DNA of 49,978 bases from Candidatus Kaiserbacteria bacterium (GCA_016217905.1 JACRFL010000014.1:1-49978); one strand, 5' to 3'; shown: positions 32,809-42,589, counted from the first letter of the stretch. The notes: generated by a model from the sequence alone, not told the origin. A program made the numbers and translations.

Positions 32809-34746
32809 CTACAGCTGCACCGGAGTGAGTGTGATGCCCTCCTCCTCTTTCGACTTCGGCGTGATGCCGTTCGCAATCAAAATCTTTTCGAACTCGCTTC
32901 GCTCAATGGTCTCTTTCTCGGTAAGCTCTTTCGCGATCGCGTCGAGCGCTTCGCGATGCTCCCTGATGACTTTCGCGGCGCGCTTCTTCGCTTCTTCGAT
33001 GATACGAGAGACCTCGGCGTCGATCTGCGCGGCCACCTGCTCCGAATACGGCTCGCTCCCGAGCTGCCGGTCGCCGAACGCGATGGGTCCCAGTTTCTCG
33101 CTCATCCCGTAGCGTATGACCATGTCGCGCGCGAGCGCGGTGATGACCATGAGATCGTTGCTCGGCCCCGTCGTCACATCGTCAAAAAGCATTTCTTCCG
33201 CGACGTAGCCGCCAAGCGTCGCGGCGATATCGTCGAGGAATTGCTTCTTCGATTGCATCTTGCGGTCGTCAAACGGAAGCTTCAGCGTATAGCCCGCCGC
33301 TCTCCCGCGGCTGATGATGGAGATTTTGTGCACCGGGTCGGCGTGTTCGAGTACCGAGGAGACGAGCGCGTGGCCGGCTTCGTGATACGCGGTCAATTCT
33401 TTTTCCTTCTTGCTGAGCAGGTGCGACTTGCGCTCCGGGCCGAGCATCACCTTTTCTATCGAGCGGATGAGGTCGTACTGTGTCACCTCCGTCCGATTCT
33501 CGCGCGCGGCGAGGATAGCGCCTTCGTTCATGAGCGAGTAGAGCTCGGCACCTGAGAAGCCGGGGGTGCGCTCGGCGATAATCTCCAGAGCGACGTCCGG
33601 TCCGAGCGGCTTCTTGCGCGCATGTATCTTGAGAATTTCCTCCCGGTCGCGGCGGTCGGGGAGGTCGATGGTCACGCGTCGGTCGAAGCGCCCGGGGCGT
33701 AGCAGGGCGGGGTCAAGCACGTCGGGCCTGTTCGTCGCCGCCATCACCACGACCTTCTCGGTCGGTTCGAAACCGTCCATCTCGACCAAGATCTGATTAA
33801 GCGTCTGTTCGCGCTCGTCATTGCCGCCGCCCATGCCGGTACCGCGCACGCGCCCGACCGCGTCGATCTCGTCGACAAAGATGATCGCGGGCGCGGCCTT
33901 CTTCGCCGTCTGGAAGAGGTCGCGCACACGAGAGGCGCCGATGCCGACGAACATCTCGACGAACTCGCTCCCCGAGATGGTGAAGAACGGCACGCCCGCC
34001 TCGCCGGCCACCGCGCGCGCAAGCAGCGTCTTGCCGGTACCGGGTGCGCCCATGAGAATAATGCCTTTCGGAATGCGCGCGCCGATATCGAGGAATTTTT
34101 TCGGGCTCTTGAGAAAGTCGACGATCTCGAGGAGCTCCTCCTTCGCTTCGCGGGCGCCGGCGACATCCGCGAAGGTGACTCTTTGCGAGAGGTCGGCGGG
34201 GTCCACCACGCGCGCCTTCGACTGACCGAAGCTGAAGGCCTGCATCCCCGCCCCCTTCACCTGCCGCGACAGGAACCAGAAAAAGAACCCGATAAAGAGA
34301 AGTGGGAGCAGGACTGGCGCGAGCGTGAGGAACCAGAACTGGAGTCCGGATTGTCCCTGTATCGTGATCGAGACCTTTGAGAGCTCTGCGGGTGTTACGC
34401 CGTACGTCGCTAGCGTTTCTGGGAGCCCTGAGGATGGGTCCTTGCGCGAGGTCTTGTTGGATTTGTCGACGTATACAAGATTGAGCGAGTCGCCGTTGAC
34501 CGTAATCGCGCTTACCTTCCCCGCAGCGACATCTGCCGCGACAACCGAGAGCGGAACGCTTTCCGTCGGCCGAGTAAGATCGACGATAAGGGAATACGCG
34601 CTCATGAGAAAGAGGAATATGAGAACGGTGGTGATGAGATTGCCGAAAAAAGACGGGCCGCCAAAGGCGGTTTTCCAGCCGCCGCGACCCGGAAGCGGGA
34701 CGAGCGACTTCTTCTTTTTCGGCTTCTTCGGCGGTACCGTAGGCAT
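32809..34746 (-). CDS. ftsH: ATP-dependent zinc metalloprotease FtsH
   Basis: 645 aa membrane AAA+ protease that degrades misfolded membrane and some soluble proteins. Two N-terminal spans (about residues 34-54 and 131-155) flank an extracytoplasmic domain; Walker A GAPGTGKT, Walker [12 protein letters not shown], second region of homology [21 protein letters not shown], and the peptidase zinc motif [12 protein letters not shown]. The C-terminus ([18 protein letters not shown]) is short. Divergent from smpB with shared -10 sequence; the ATG at 34746 is 8 nt from TATAGT. Confidence 0.98.
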   Translation of the reverse strand: MPTVPPKKPKKKKSLVPLPGRGGWKTAFGGPSFFGNLITTVLIFLFLMSAYSLIVDLTRPTESVPLSVVAADVAAGKVSAITVNGDSLNLVYVDKSNKTSRKDPSSGLPETLATYGVTPAELSKVSITIQGQSGLQFWFLTLAPVLLPLLFIGFFFWFLSRQVKGAGMQAFSFGQSKARVVDPADLSQRVTFADVAGAREAKEELLEIVDFLKSPKKFLDIGARIPKGIILMGAPGTGKTLLARAVAGEAGVPFFTISGSEFVEMFVGIGASRVRDLFQTAKKAAPAIIFVDEIDAVGRVRGTGMGGGNDEREQTLNQILVEMDGFEPTEKVVVMAATNRPDVLDPALLRPGRFDRRVTIDLPDRRDREEILKIHARKKPLGPDVALEIIAERTPGFSGAELYSLMNEGAILAARENRTEVTQYDLIRSIEKVMLGPERKSHLLSKKEKELTAYHEAGHALVSSVLEHADPVHKISIISRGRAAGYTLKLPFDDRKMQSKKQFLDDIAATLGGYVAEEMLFDDVTTGPSNDLMVITALARDMVIRYGMSEKLGPIAFGDRQLGSEPYSEQVAAQIDAEVSRIIEEAKKRAAKVIREHREALDAIAKELTEKETIERSEFEKILIANGITPKSKEEEGITLTPVQL

Positions 34747-34754
34747 AATAGGGT

Positions 34755-34762
34755 ACTATACT
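34755..34762. promoter_or_regulatory. Overlapping divergent -10 boxes, ftsH / smpB
   Basis: The 8-mer actatact contains TATACT on the plus strand (34757-34762; 7 nt to the smpB ATG) and TATAGT on the minus strand (34760-34755; 8 nt to the ftsH ATG). The two genes are only 23 nt apart. Confidence 0.6.
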
Positions 34763-34769
34763 CTTTCGT

Positions 34770-35213
34770 ATGGCCCTCGTCGAATATAAAAAGGCATTTT
34801 TAAAATACGCGCCGCTTGAGCGCTTCACGGCGGGACTCGAACTCATGGGCACCGAGGTGAAAGCGCTCCGAAACAAGCTCGGTTCGCTCGACGGCGCGCG
34901 AGTGGTAGTGCGCGGCGGCGAGGCGTTTATCGTCGGTATGACTATCCCGCCCTACCAAGCCGCGAATACGCCGAAGAGCTACGACCCGGAGCGTCCGCGC
35001 CGCCTCTTGCTCACCAAGAAAGAGATAGTCGCGCTCGCCGCAGCCGAATCGAAAAAGGGCTTGACAATTGTACCTCTTGAGGTGTATACTGGCAAGAGGT
35101 TCGTAAAGGCGCGCATCGCGATAGTCCGCGGCAAAGGCAAGGCCGACCGCCGCGAGGACTTGAAGAAGCGCGATGCCTCGCGCGAAACTGCGAGAGTTTT
35201 GAAAAACCGCTGA
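34770..35213 (+). CDS. smpB: SsrA-binding protein SmpB
   Basis: 147 aa, oligonucleotide-binding barrel protein that delivers tmRNA to stalled ribosomes. Family signatures: GLELMGTEVKALRNKLGSLDGARV, QAANTPKSYDPERPRRLLL, ITKKEI-like LTKKEI, LTIVPLEVYTGKRFVKARIAIVRGKGKADRRE (motifs cited at residues ~27-50, 66-80, 83-88, 98-130). C-terminal tail DLKKRDASRET is present. Lies immediately upstream of ssrA, an arrangement that fits the shared trans-translation function. Leaderless start by the -10 spacing. Confidence 0.97.
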   Translation: MALVEYKKAFLKYAPLERFTAGLELMGTEVKALRNKLGSLDGARVVVRGGEAFIVGMTIPPYQAANTPKSYDPERPRRLLLTKKEIVALAAAESKKGLTIVPLEVYTGKRFVKARIAIVRGKGKADRREDLKKRDASRETARVLKNR

Positions 35214-35255
35214 TCAGTCGCCTAAAGGATATTTTTAGGATAAAGTATTTTTTAG

Positions 35256-35662
35256 GGGGGTGACCGGCTTTGACGGTCTGTCCTTTGAAAGACGTGCGAC
35301 GCAGTGCACGCTCGTATGACACTTACAATCCAACGAGCAACCAAACTTGCCAAGAACACTCTTGCAAGCGTAAAGTCTCCGTACTTCGGTATGCGTGATT
35401 TTGCGTTCGCACACGTTTCCGCTTCGGCGTAACGTGCGCGACGTTCATCCTCCCCTCGTTTCTGCAGGAGGAGGGATGGGCGGAATAATCTGCAGAATCG
35501 GTGCGCGGAATCCCGGCCGCCGCGCTTAAATAAGGGATCGGGCGGGAATGGTTTCGTCTGCGTTCCTTGCATCCTGCCTTAGACACTAACGCTGACTATG
35601 CGTCGTAGAAGCGCTTTCAGAGCCAGATTCGGACCGGGGTCCAATTCCCCGCACCTCCACAA
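35256..35662 (+). ncRNA. ssrA: tmRNA (trans-translation RNA)
   Basis: Rescues ribosomes on broken mRNAs. 5' end gggggtgaccggctttgacgg pairs with 3' cacctcc; the T-arm is ccggggtccaattccccgc. A pseudoknot stem gctcgt/acgagc (35310-35338) precedes the resume codon, and about 10 nt later GCC at 35349 opens a tag frame to TAA at 35430. The tag is 27 residues, beginning AKNTLASV and ending HVSASA. The stop lies in a hairpin (cacgtt/aacgtg, 35412-35436), the usual position in H5. CCA is not encoded (acaa). Confidence 0.95.
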
Positions 35663-35665
35663 CTA

Positions 35666-35700
35666 AGCAAAACGCCACCTCAAAAGGGTGGCGTTTTGCT
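35666..35700 (+). terminator. Intrinsic terminator of ssrA
   Basis: 14-bp perfect stem agcaaaacgccacc / ggtggcgttttgct with a 7-nt loop; begins 4 nt after the tmRNA 3' end. A T-rich right arm replaces a separate T-run. Confidence 0.8.
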
Positions 35701-35707
35701 AAAAATT

Positions 35708-35724
35708 ACAAGGTTCAACCTTGT
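35708..35724 (-). terminator. Terminator after typA, acaaggtt palindrome
   Basis: 8-bp stem acaaggtt / aaccttgt with a single-base loop, followed on the minus strand by aattttt. Its core belongs to the same family as the palindromes at lepA and in recG. Confidence 0.55.
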
Positions 35725-35773
35725 TTTATTTGGCGGCGCAGGCACAGTGTGATACGGAGAGTGCGGAAATGTT

Positions 35774-37558
35774 CTAGCGGCGCGCCTTCGCGCGGTCGTT
35801 TTCGGTCAGATATTGCTTGCGCAAGCGTACCGACTTCGGCGTGATTTCCAGATATTCATCATCGGCCATGATTTCCATTCCGCGTTCGATGGTGAGATCG
35901 AATATCGGCACCAAGGTGAGCGCCTCGTCCATGCCCGAGGAGCGGACGTTTGACTGGGCCTTGCCCTTCGTCGGGTTCGCCATCATCTCTTCGCCCTTTG
36001 ACGTATTCCCTATCACCATGCCCTCATACACCTCGGTCGCCGGCTTGATGTAGAGCTGGCCGCGATCCTGGAGGTACCAGAGCGAGTAGCCGAGCGCCTT
36101 ACCGGTCGCAATCGAGATCATCGAGCCGACCTGGCGCTTCTTAATCTCGCCCGCGTACGGCTTGAAGCCGACAAAGTGCGACGAGAGGATACCCTCTCCC
36201 TTGGTATCGATGATGAACATGTTTCTATATCCGAGGAGTCCGCGCGTCGGGCCCTGGAGCGTGAGGCGGACGATATTTCCGTGCTGCGTGAGGTTCTGCA
36301 ACACGAAAGCGCGGAGTCCAAGCTTCTCAATGATTGCACCCTGAAACTCCGAAGGGGTGTCGATAACAACTTCCTCAAAGGGTTCGAGCTTCATACCGCC
36401 TTCTTCGCGAGTGATGACGTGCGGCTGCGAAACCTGGAGTTCGTACCCTTCGCGGCGCATGTTCTCGAGAAGAACGGCGACATGGAGCTCGCCGCGACCG
36501 GAGACGTGAAATATTTCTGTTTTATCGAAATCGATTTTGAGACCGACATTAACCTCGAGCTCTTTTAAGAGTCGATCGCGGATCTGGCGGCTCGTCACAT
36601 ACTTCCCTTCTTTGCCGGCAAAGGGTGAATTATTGACGAGGAAGTTGAGTGCAATGGTCGGTTCATCGACTGCAATGGCCGGCAACGGCGCGGCCGATTC
36701 ATCGGTGGTGACCGTCTCGCCGATATAGATGTCGGGGAGGCCCGCAACAAGCGCGATGTCGCCCGCGCTCGCTTCGTCTGTCTCGACGCGCTCGAGACCT
36801 TTGAAGGTGAAGACCTTCGTCGTGCGGGCCGCGCGCGTCGTGCCGTCTGGCCTCTTGATGAACACCTGCTGATTCGGGTTGACCGTCCCTTGATAGATGC
36901 GCCCGACGGCAAGCCGCCCCATGAAATTGTCGTACGCGAGATTGAAGGGCTGGAGCATGAGCGGGGCACCTGCGGACGCCCCCGCGTTGGCTGCCGGCAC
37001 CTTCTCGAGAATCATATCGAGGAGCGGCGTGAGATCTTTGCGTTCATCCGCCAAGTTTTTAATCGCGATTCCCTCGCGCCCAATCGAATAGATCACCGGG
37101 AAGTCGGATTGCTCGTCCGAGGCACCAAGCTCGAGAAAGAGCTCGAGCACCTGGTCGTGGGCGCGGGCGGGGTCGGCCGCTGGCTTGTCGATCTTATTCA
37201 ATACAACGATGGGCTTGAGACCGAGCTCAAGCGACTTTTTCAATACGAAACGAGTCTGTGGCATGGGCCCTTCCTGCGCGTCGACCACAAGCAATACCGA
37301 GTCAATGGAGCGCAGTACGCGCTCGACCTCAGAGCCGAAGTCAGCGTGGCCAGGCGTATCCACGATATTGATCTTGGTACCCTTGTACTCGACCGCCGCG
37401 TTCTTGGCGTAAATGGTAATGCCGCGCTCGAGCTCGATCGCGTTAGAGTCCATCGTCGTGCCCTCCGCCGCCGCGCCCGTCTGCTTGAGGATAGCGTCGG
37501 TGAGCGCGGTCTTCCCGTGGTCGACGTGCGCGATGATGGCGATGTTCCTGATTTCCAT
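35774..37558 (-). CDS. typA: Translational GTPase TypA/BipA
   Basis: 594 aa ribosome-associated GTPase, needed for stress and low-temperature ribosome function. G1 AHVDHGKT near residue 10, G2 GITIYAKN, G3 [10 protein letters not shown]4 NKIDKP; then domains II/III/V and the BipA-specific C-terminal domain ([19 protein letters not shown]..., [15 protein letters not shown]). Full length. A TATATT about 40 nt upstream may be its -10. Terminated by the palindrome at 35708-35724. Confidence 0.97.
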   Translation of the reverse strand: MEIRNIAIIAHVDHGKTALTDAILKQTGAAAEGTTMDSNAIELERGITIYAKNAAVEYKGTKINIVDTPGHADFGSEVERVLRSIDSVLLVVDAQEGPMPQTRFVLKKSLELGLKPIVVLNKIDKPAADPARAHDQVLELFLELGASDEQSDFPVIYSIGREGIAIKNLADERKDLTPLLDMILEKVPAANAGASAGAPLMLQPFNLAYDNFMGRLAVGRIYQGTVNPNQQVFIKRPDGTTRAARTTKVFTFKGLERVETDEASAGDIALVAGLPDIYIGETVTTDESAAPLPAIAVDEPTIALNFLVNNSPFAGKEGKYVTSRQIRDRLLKELEVNVGLKIDFDKTEIFHVSGRGELHVAVLLENMRREGYELQVSQPHVITREEGGMKLEPFEEVVIDTPSEFQGAIIEKLGLRAFVLQNLTQHGNIVRLTLQGPTRGLLGYRNMFIIDTKGEGILSSHFVGFKPYAGEIKKRQVGSMISIATGKALGYSLWYLQDRGQLYIKPATEVYEGMVIGNTSKGEEMMANPTKGKAQSNVRSSGMDEALTLVPIFDLTIERGMEIMADDEYLEITPKSVRLRKQYLTENDRAKARR

Positions 37559-37629
37559 AAAATAAAAATGGCCGTCGGGCCGGTCGCTTTAATATACAAC
37601 AATAACGAACCTGATGCAATGATCCTCGG

Positions 37630-39009
37630 TCAGAACCAGAACGAGGCGATCGCGGCAACGCCTGAAACTATCATTGCGCCGATAGTTATCCACCCCATAA
37701 AGGAAACAAGCGGACGATTCGCGTGCCTGCCCATCAAGCGTTTGCTGCCCGAAAGACGCACCACGAAGAAGAGGATAAAGGGCGCGATGACGCCATTTGC
37801 GACGGCGGCATAAATGAGCCCTCTGATCGGGTCGAGATGCGCGAAGTTGAGCGCGATGCCGAGCGCCATCGAGACGATGATGACGCCATAGAAGGCGTAT
37901 GCCTGCTTCAGCTTCTGGTGCAAGCCGTGTTTCCACCCGAGACTCTCCGCTATCGCGTACGCGCTTGCGCCCGCGAGGACCGGTACGGCGAGGAGCCCCG
38001 TCCCGATGATGCCGAGCGCGAAGAGCAAGTATGCGAACTCGCCAAACGGCTTGAGCGCGAGCGCCGCATCGGCTGCAGTCGCGATATCGGTCACGCCAGA
38101 CGCGTAGAGCGTTCCCGCGACCGCAGCGAAGATGAAAAAAGTAATGAGATTGGAGAAAAACATTCCGCTCCACACGTCGGTGCGCATGCGACGCAGAGAA
38201 TGTCCATTCATTTGCTCGCGGCGTTCCTCGATGGTCGTCTCTCCCTTCAGTATACGCTCCTCGACCTCCTGCGACGTCTGCCAGAAGAAAAGATACGGTG
38301 AAATGGTTGTCCCGAGCACGGCGCAGACGAGAAGGATTTGATCCTTTGAGAACGTGATCGACGGGACAAGAGTATGGCGGACGACCTCGCCCCAATCGAG
38401 ACCGACGGAAAGCGCAACCGCAACGTACGAGAAGAGCGCGAGCGCCAGATACTTCAGATATTTTGCGTACCGCGCATAGGTGGTGAATATCTGAAGGCCG
38501 AGACTCACGAGAGCGAAGAGGATAACGAGCAGTTCGAATCCGAAATTCGGCAGGAGAAGCCGCGTCCCCGCCGCCATCGCGCCGAGATCGGCCGCGATGT
38601 TAAATGCGTTGGCGGAAAAGAGGAGTATCGTCACCGCGTAGAGCGCTCCTTTCGGGTAGTAGCGACGGATATTCGCCGCGAGCCCCTGACCGCTCACGAT
38701 CCCGATGCGCGCGCACATTTCCTGCACCGTCGCCATGAAGGGATACGTGAAGAGCGAGAGCCATATCATCTGGAGCCCATACTTCGCGCCCGCCTGCGAG
38801 TAGGTGGCGATACCCGAGGGGTCATCGTCGGCGGCGCCGGTGGTAAGCCCGGGACCAAGAGTGTCCCAATACTCTTCCGCGCGCTTGAATGGCCGCTTGC
38901 CGGTAAGTATCTTTTCTTCTTTCTCGACAAATTCGACTGTTTCCTCTAACACTTTCCCCGGCACTTCAAAAATTTCTTCGGCTTCTTTTTCAAGCTTTTT
39001 TCTCTCCAT
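37630..39009 (-). CDS. Nramp-related divalent metal transporter
   Basis: 459 aa with about eleven membrane spans and a charged ~45-residue N-terminal extension (MERKKLEKEAEEIFEVPGK). TM1 reads DDDPSGIATYSQ, where typical Nramp proteins have DPGN, and TM6 reads TTISPYLFFWQ, lacking the manganese-coordinating methionine of the canonical ALxMPHN motif. This places it with the Nramp-related group that differs in ion selectivity (some members carry magnesium). Metal specificity is therefore open. Single gene, preceded by a repeat-containing gap and a TAGAAT -10 candidate at 39027-39032. Confidence 0.85.
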   Translation of the reverse strand: MERKKLEKEAEEIFEVPGKVLEETVEFVEKEEKILTGKRPFKRAEEYWDTLGPGLTTGAADDDPSGIATYSQAGAKYGLQMIWLSLFTYPFMATVQEMCARIGIVSGQGLAANIRRYYPKGALYAVTILLFSANAFNIAADLGAMAAGTRLLLPNFGFELLVILFALVSLGLQIFTTYARYAKYLKYLALALFSYVAVALSVGLDWGEVVRHTLVPSITFSKDQILLVCAVLGTTISPYLFFWQTSQEVEERILKGETTIEERREQMNGHSLRRMRTDVWSGMFFSNLITFFIFAAVAGTLYASGVTDIATAADAALALKPFGEFAYLLFALGIIGTGLLAVPVLAGASAYAIAESLGWKHGLHQKLKQAYAFYGVIIVSMALGIALNFAHLDPIRGLIYAAVANGVIAPFILFFVVRLSGSKRLMGRHANRPLVSFMGWITIGAMIVSGVAAIASFWF

Positions 39010-39049
39010 ATGTACGTGCCACCATTCTACACTATTGTTCCTTGAATTT

Positions 39050-39084
39050 GCGGAAGACTGTCTTCCGCAAGTTGTCTTCCGCAG
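39050..39084. repeat. gcggaagactgtcttccgc palindrome and half-copy
   Basis: Perfect 19-bp palindrome at 39050-39068, followed by a half-copy (ttgtcttccgca, 39072-39083). Identical 19-mer at 24795-24813. Lies between the ABC-F gene and the metal transporter gene. Confidence 0.8.
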
Positions 39085-39123
39085 TTTCGAATTACTTTTA
39101 TAACTTCCATTTCATTAAGATTA

Positions 39124-40587
39124 TCACTTCTCCAAATCCAGGACGTCGTCGACGCGTATCTGTGCGACAAATTCGGGGACATGGCTGACGAGTGTCATCG
39201 CTCCCTCGTACTGGTCGAGCGCCTTCGCGATCACCGGCAGATGACGGAAGTTGATGTGGTTTGTCGGTTCGTCGAGGATGAGGAGCCCGGGACGCTCAAG
39301 CACCAGCGAAGCGAAGGCGACGAGGCCCTTCTGTCCTTCGGAAAGGCTGCCGATCTTGATGTGGATGATGTCTCCCGTAAGGAGAAAGCCGGAGGCGGTC
39401 GCGCGCAGCCGCTCTTCGTCGGGCTTGTCTTGGGCTTGCCGAAGAGCTTCAATCACGGTTTGTTCAAAATCTAGAGTGGAGAAATCCTGGCGATAGTAGC
39501 CGACCTTCACCCCTTCGGCGATGGTCGCACCCTCCGCGACGCCGCGCGCGATCGCTTCAAGGAGCGTGCTCTTGCCGATGCCGTTTGAGCCGCGTAGAAG
39601 CAAATGATTATTTTTGCGGAGCGCAATATTCGCTTTCTTCACGACCGGTTTTCCCTTCGGCGAGAGTACCGAGTAGGACGTAAGTGAGAGTACGACGCCA
39701 CTTAATTCCTCTTGTGCAGGGATAGTGAATGGCCGGATGGTCCTATCTTCTTTGCGCACATCGACTTTCTCTTCTTCCATCTCCTCGACTTCGGTGCGCA
39801 TCTTCTTCGCGACGAGGCGCATCTTCCCGCCTTTCTGTGCGAAGAAGTTCGCTTTGTCCTTATTCTCCTGAATCTTCTTCTCGAGCTGAGCGTTCTTCCG
39901 ATTTTCTTTGTCGATGCGAACGAGGATGTCGCGCTGCACATCGTGATAATTCCCCGGATACTGCTCGATCTTCCTCGTGAAGACGTCGAGATAGAGGACG
40001 CCAATTGTGAACGCATTGAGGAAGTCCGCATCGTGCGAAATAACGATGCAGGTCTTCGAGTAGTCGACAAGAAACTTCGTGAGATGCTCGATACCGCGGG
40101 CATCGAGATTGTTGGTCGGCTCGTCAAGGAGAAGCAGATCGGGATTCTGGATGAGCGCAGAGGCCAAGAGCAGGCGCGCCTGCTGGCCGCCGGAGAAGCT
40201 CTTCATGATGCGATCGTGCAACTTTTCGTGACCTTTCAGATTTACCACTTCGAGCACATCATCTATTTTCGGATCGATATCATAGACCGTCTTGTCGAAA
40301 TAACTCTGGAAGAACGCACGCACCGTAAGCTCCATCTTCTCGCGCGGAATGACCTGCGACGCTATCGCCACTTTCATACCATGACTCATGTGTATCTCGC
40401 CGTCCTCGGGCTTGAGGGCTCCAGTCATAAGCGAGAAGAGTGTCGACTTCCCCGCACCGTTCTGACCCATCACTGCCATCTTCATCCCGCGCCGCAAGGT
40501 GAAAGAGACCTCATCCAAGATGGGTTTATTGTGGCCATATTCGAAAGAAACTCCTTTGAAGTTGATGATACTCTCTTCGCGTGCCAT
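39124..40587 (-). CDS. ABC-F family ATPase
   Basis: 487 aa with two nucleotide-binding domains and no membrane segments. First domain: Walker A GQNGAGKST, signature FSGGQQARLLLA, Walker B LLLLDEPTNNLD. A charged linker (residues ~230-290, QLEKKIQENKDK...EVEEMEEEKVDVRKED) joins the second: Walker A GSNGIGKST, signature LSEGQKGLVAFA, Walker B LLILDEPTNHIN. ABC-F proteins act on ribosomes (translation, sometimes antibiotic protection). In the second half, LSEGQ and NHIN are variants of the usual LSGGQ and NHLD. Probably a housekeeping Uup/EttA-like factor. Confidence 0.93.
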   Translation of the reverse strand: MAREESIINFKGVSFEYGHNKPILDEVSFTLRRGMKMAVMGQNGAGKSTLFSLMTGALKPEDGEIHMSHGMKVAIASQVIPREKMELTVRAFFQSYFDKTVYDIDPKIDDVLEVVNLKGHEKLHDRIMKSFSGGQQARLLLASALIQNPDLLLLDEPTNNLDARGIEHLTKFLVDYSKTCIVISHDADFLNAFTIGVLYLDVFTRKIEQYPGNYHDVQRDILVRIDKENRKNAQLEKKIQENKDKANFFAQKGGKMRLVAKKMRTEVEEMEEEKVDVRKEDRTIRPFTIPAQEELSGVVLSLTSYSVLSPKGKPVVKKANIALRKNNHLLLRGSNGIGKSTLLEAIARGVAEGATIAEGVKVGYYRQDFSTLDFEQTVIEALRQAQDKPDEERLRATASGFLLTGDIIHIKIGSLSEGQKGLVAFASLVLERPGLLILDEPTNHINFRHLPVIAKALDQYEGAMTLVSHVPEFVAQIRVDDVLDLEK

Positions 40588-40737
40588 ATCGTGTTACCCT
40601 ATCGCACTTTCATAGAAAGAAAAAGGAAACCAGTGAATGGTTCCCCCTCAACAAGTAGATACTATGGTAGACTTTTATAAGTTTTGCAAACACAAACAAA
40701 GTTATCCACAGGTGGGGGAGAAATAGGAGGTGCTACC

Positions 40738-41403
40738 ATGAGCCCATTACCCCGTGCGTGTAATACAGTTCAAATGCAATCAATCATTCAAGCCCTCACC
40801 TGGCGCGAGGCGACCAGGAAGTTCGACACAGAAAAAAAGCTCACCAGCGAGCAGCTCTACATCCTGGTCGAGGCGGCGCGACTCTCACCCTCGTCGTTCG
40901 GCCTTCAGCCGTGGAAACTCGTCGTCGTCTCCGACCCAGTAGTGCGCGCGAAGCTCCGCGAAGCATCGTGGAACCAGCCGCAGATCACCGAAGCGTCGCA
41001 GTTGTTCGTCTTTGCGGCGCAGATGCCGACCCCTGAGCTCGTCGACGCTTTCGTCGCAAACATCAGTGCCACGCGCGGCGCTCCCGTAAAATCGCTCGCG
41101 GGACTCTCGCAGATGATAAAGGGTTCCATCGAGAGCAAAACTGAGGCGGAACGGATCGAGTGGGCGAAGAAGCAGGCATATCTTGCGCTCGGCGTCACGC
41201 TCGCAAGCGCCGCAGTGCTCAGCATCGATGCCTGCCCGATGGAAGGATTCGATGCTGACAAGTATGACGAGATACTCGGCCTCTCCGAGCGCGATCTTCA
41301 TACCGCCGTCATTATGACGGTCGGCTTCCGCATCGCAGAAGAAGCGGCTATCGAATTGAAGAAAGTCCGTCCTGCTAAGGAGGACCAGATCATCGAAGTC
41401 TAA
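40738..41403 (+). CDS. NAD(P)H-dependent nitroreductase
   Basis: 221 aa single-domain nitroreductase. FMN-site motifs: REATRKFDTEKKL at the start, AARLSPSSFGLQPWKLVVV, and near the C-terminus GFDADKYDEILGLSERD. It should reduce nitro groups or quinones with FMN and NAD(P)H. Start at 40738 is supported by a strong Shine-Dalgarno sequence (aggaggtgctacc before ATG), rare in this window; an upstream frame start at 40684 lacks support. Very strong terminator follows. Different from the larger Acg-like protein at 20386-21507. Confidence 0.92.
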   Translation: MSPLPRACNTVQMQSIIQALTWREATRKFDTEKKLTSEQLYILVEAARLSPSSFGLQPWKLVVVSDPVVRAKLREASWNQPQITEASQLFVFAAQMPTPELVDAFVANISATRGAPVKSLAGLSQMIKGSIESKTEAERIEWAKKQAYLALGVTLASAAVLSIDACPMEGFDADKYDEILGLSERDLHTAVIMTVGFRIAEEAAIELKKVRPAKEDQIIEV

Positions 41404-41412
41404 TCAAACAAG

Positions 41413-41453
41413 AAACAGTCCCCGTACCACTTTCGGTGGTACGGGGACTGTTT
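41413..41453 (+). terminator. Strong intrinsic terminator
   Basis: 18-bp perfect stem aaacagtccccgtaccac / gtggtacggggactgttt with a 5-nt loop, and ttttc after it. Confidence 0.93.
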
Positions 41454-41473
41454 TCTATTCTACCCAACACGCG

Positions 41474-41479
41474 TATAGT
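41474..41479 (+). promoter_or_regulatory. -10 element for leaderless pseudouridine synthase gene
   Basis: TATAGT 6 nt before the ATG at 41486, downstream of the terminator. Confidence 0.5.
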
Positions 41480-41485
41480 GCCGGT

Positions 41486-42214
41486 ATGCAGAAACCGAAC
41501 GGGGAAGTGGCCGCCTACCCGATGCGCGTCAACAAATACCTCGCGCACGAAGGGGTTGCAACGCGGCGCGGGGCGGACGAGCTTATCGCCCGAGGGAAGG
41601 TACTGATAAACGGTCGCGTCGCGACTCTAGGCGAGAAAGTGAACAAAGGCGATACGGTCGAGCTCCGCGGGAATAGTTCTCCGAAGAAGTTTCTCTATTA
41701 CGCCTACAACAAACCCGTCGGGGTCATTACGCATTCGCCGCAATTTGGCGAGAAATATATCACGCAAGGCGCTGGATTGCCGAAAGACGTATTTCCCGTC
41801 GGCCGCCTCGACAAGGACTCGAGCGGGCTCATCATCCTCACCAACGACGGTCGCGTGACCGACCGTCTCCTCAATCCCGAGTACGACCACGACAAGGAGT
41901 ACCGCGTGCGCACCGCGGAGCCGCTCCGCGAGAGTTTTAAGAAATATATGGAGACGGGCGTCGACATCGGGGGGTATCTCACCAAGCCGTGTATCGTGCG
42001 CAAGACTGGACCCAAGAGTTTTAACATTACGCTGACCGAGGGCAAGAAGCACCAGATACGCCGGATGGTCGCCGCGCTCCACAACACGGTCGTCGAGCTC
42101 GAGCGCGTGCGTATATTGAATGTACACCTTGAGGATCTCGCGCCAGGCGCATGGCGCCTCATCCTTGGTGACGAACTCAAAACATTTCTCGCGCAAATCG
42201 GGATGGAAAATTAA
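41486..42214 (+). CDS. rRNA/tRNA pseudouridine synthase, RluB/RluF type
   Basis: 242 aa. N-terminal S4 RNA-binding domain ([31 protein letters not shown] region, residues 14-45), then a RsuA-family catalytic domain: [20 protein letters not shown] carries the catalytic Asp; the closing segment has [14 protein letters not shown]. Closest in layout to RluF/RluB, which modify 23S rRNA; the target cannot be decided. Ends by overlapping the stop of the convergent msrB gene by 4 nt. Confidence 0.93.
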   Translation: MQKPNGEVAAYPMRVNKYLAHEGVATRRGADELIARGKVLINGRVATLGEKVNKGDTVELRGNSSPKKFLYYAYNKPVGVITHSPQFGEKYITQGAGLPKDVFPVGRLDKDSSGLIILTNDGRVTDRLLNPEYDHDKEYRVRTAEPLRESFKKYMETGVDIGGYLTKPCIVRKTGPKSFNITLTEGKKHQIRRMVAALHNTVVELERVRILNVHLEDLAPGAWRLILGDELKTFLAQIGMEN

Positions 42215-42588
42215 TTTTCCTTCTTCTCGAAGTCGAGGCAGACGGAGTTGATGCAGTAGCGCTTGCCGCCGGCTTCCTGTGGACCGTCATCGAAGACGTG
42301 CCCCAGGTGCGCGCCGCAGGTCTTGCAGACGACTTCGGTGCGTGACATGCCGTGGCTCGCGTCCTCTCGCAGTTTGATGTGTTCGAGATTCGACGGGTCG
42401 GTGAAGCTCGGCCAGCCGGTGCCAGAATCGAATTTCGTGTCGGACGAGAAGAGTTCCGTCCCGCAGACGGCGCACCGGTACATCCCCTTCTCGTGATTGT
42501 CGACGTACGCGCCAGTAAAGGGCGCCTCGGTCCCGCCCTCGCGCGCAACGCGCTTAAGCTCTGGTGGTAGTTCTTGATCGGATTTCAT
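42211..42588 (-). CDS. msrB: Peptide-methionine (R)-S-oxide reductase MsrB
   Basis: 125 aa. Reduces the R isomer of methionine sulfoxide in proteins. Two zinc C-x-x-C pairs (CAVCG and CKTCGAH), [17 protein letters not shown], and [11 protein letters not shown] with the catalytic Cys. No signal peptide. Starts 1 nt after msrA ends, so the pair repair both epimers and are translated together. Confidence 0.97.
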   Translation of the reverse strand: MKSDQELPPELKRVAREGGTEAPFTGAYVDNHEKGMYRCAVCGTELFSSDTKFDSGTGWPSFTDPSNLEHIKLREDASHGMSRTEVVCKTCGAHLGHVFDDGPQEAGGKRYCINSVCLDFEKKEN

Positions 42589-42589
42589 T

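Noticed and set aside
35281-35432. Alternative tmRNA tag frame ending LLQA
   Set aside because: It would begin before the expected resume position and its stop is not in a hairpin; the GCC frame fits the pseudoknot and H5 better.
39411-39447. Hairpin with gctcttcg/cgaagagc arms in the ABC-F gene, encoding RQAQDKPDEE
   Set aside because: Looks repeat-derived, but the segment length fits ABC-F alignments and no second copy was found in the window.
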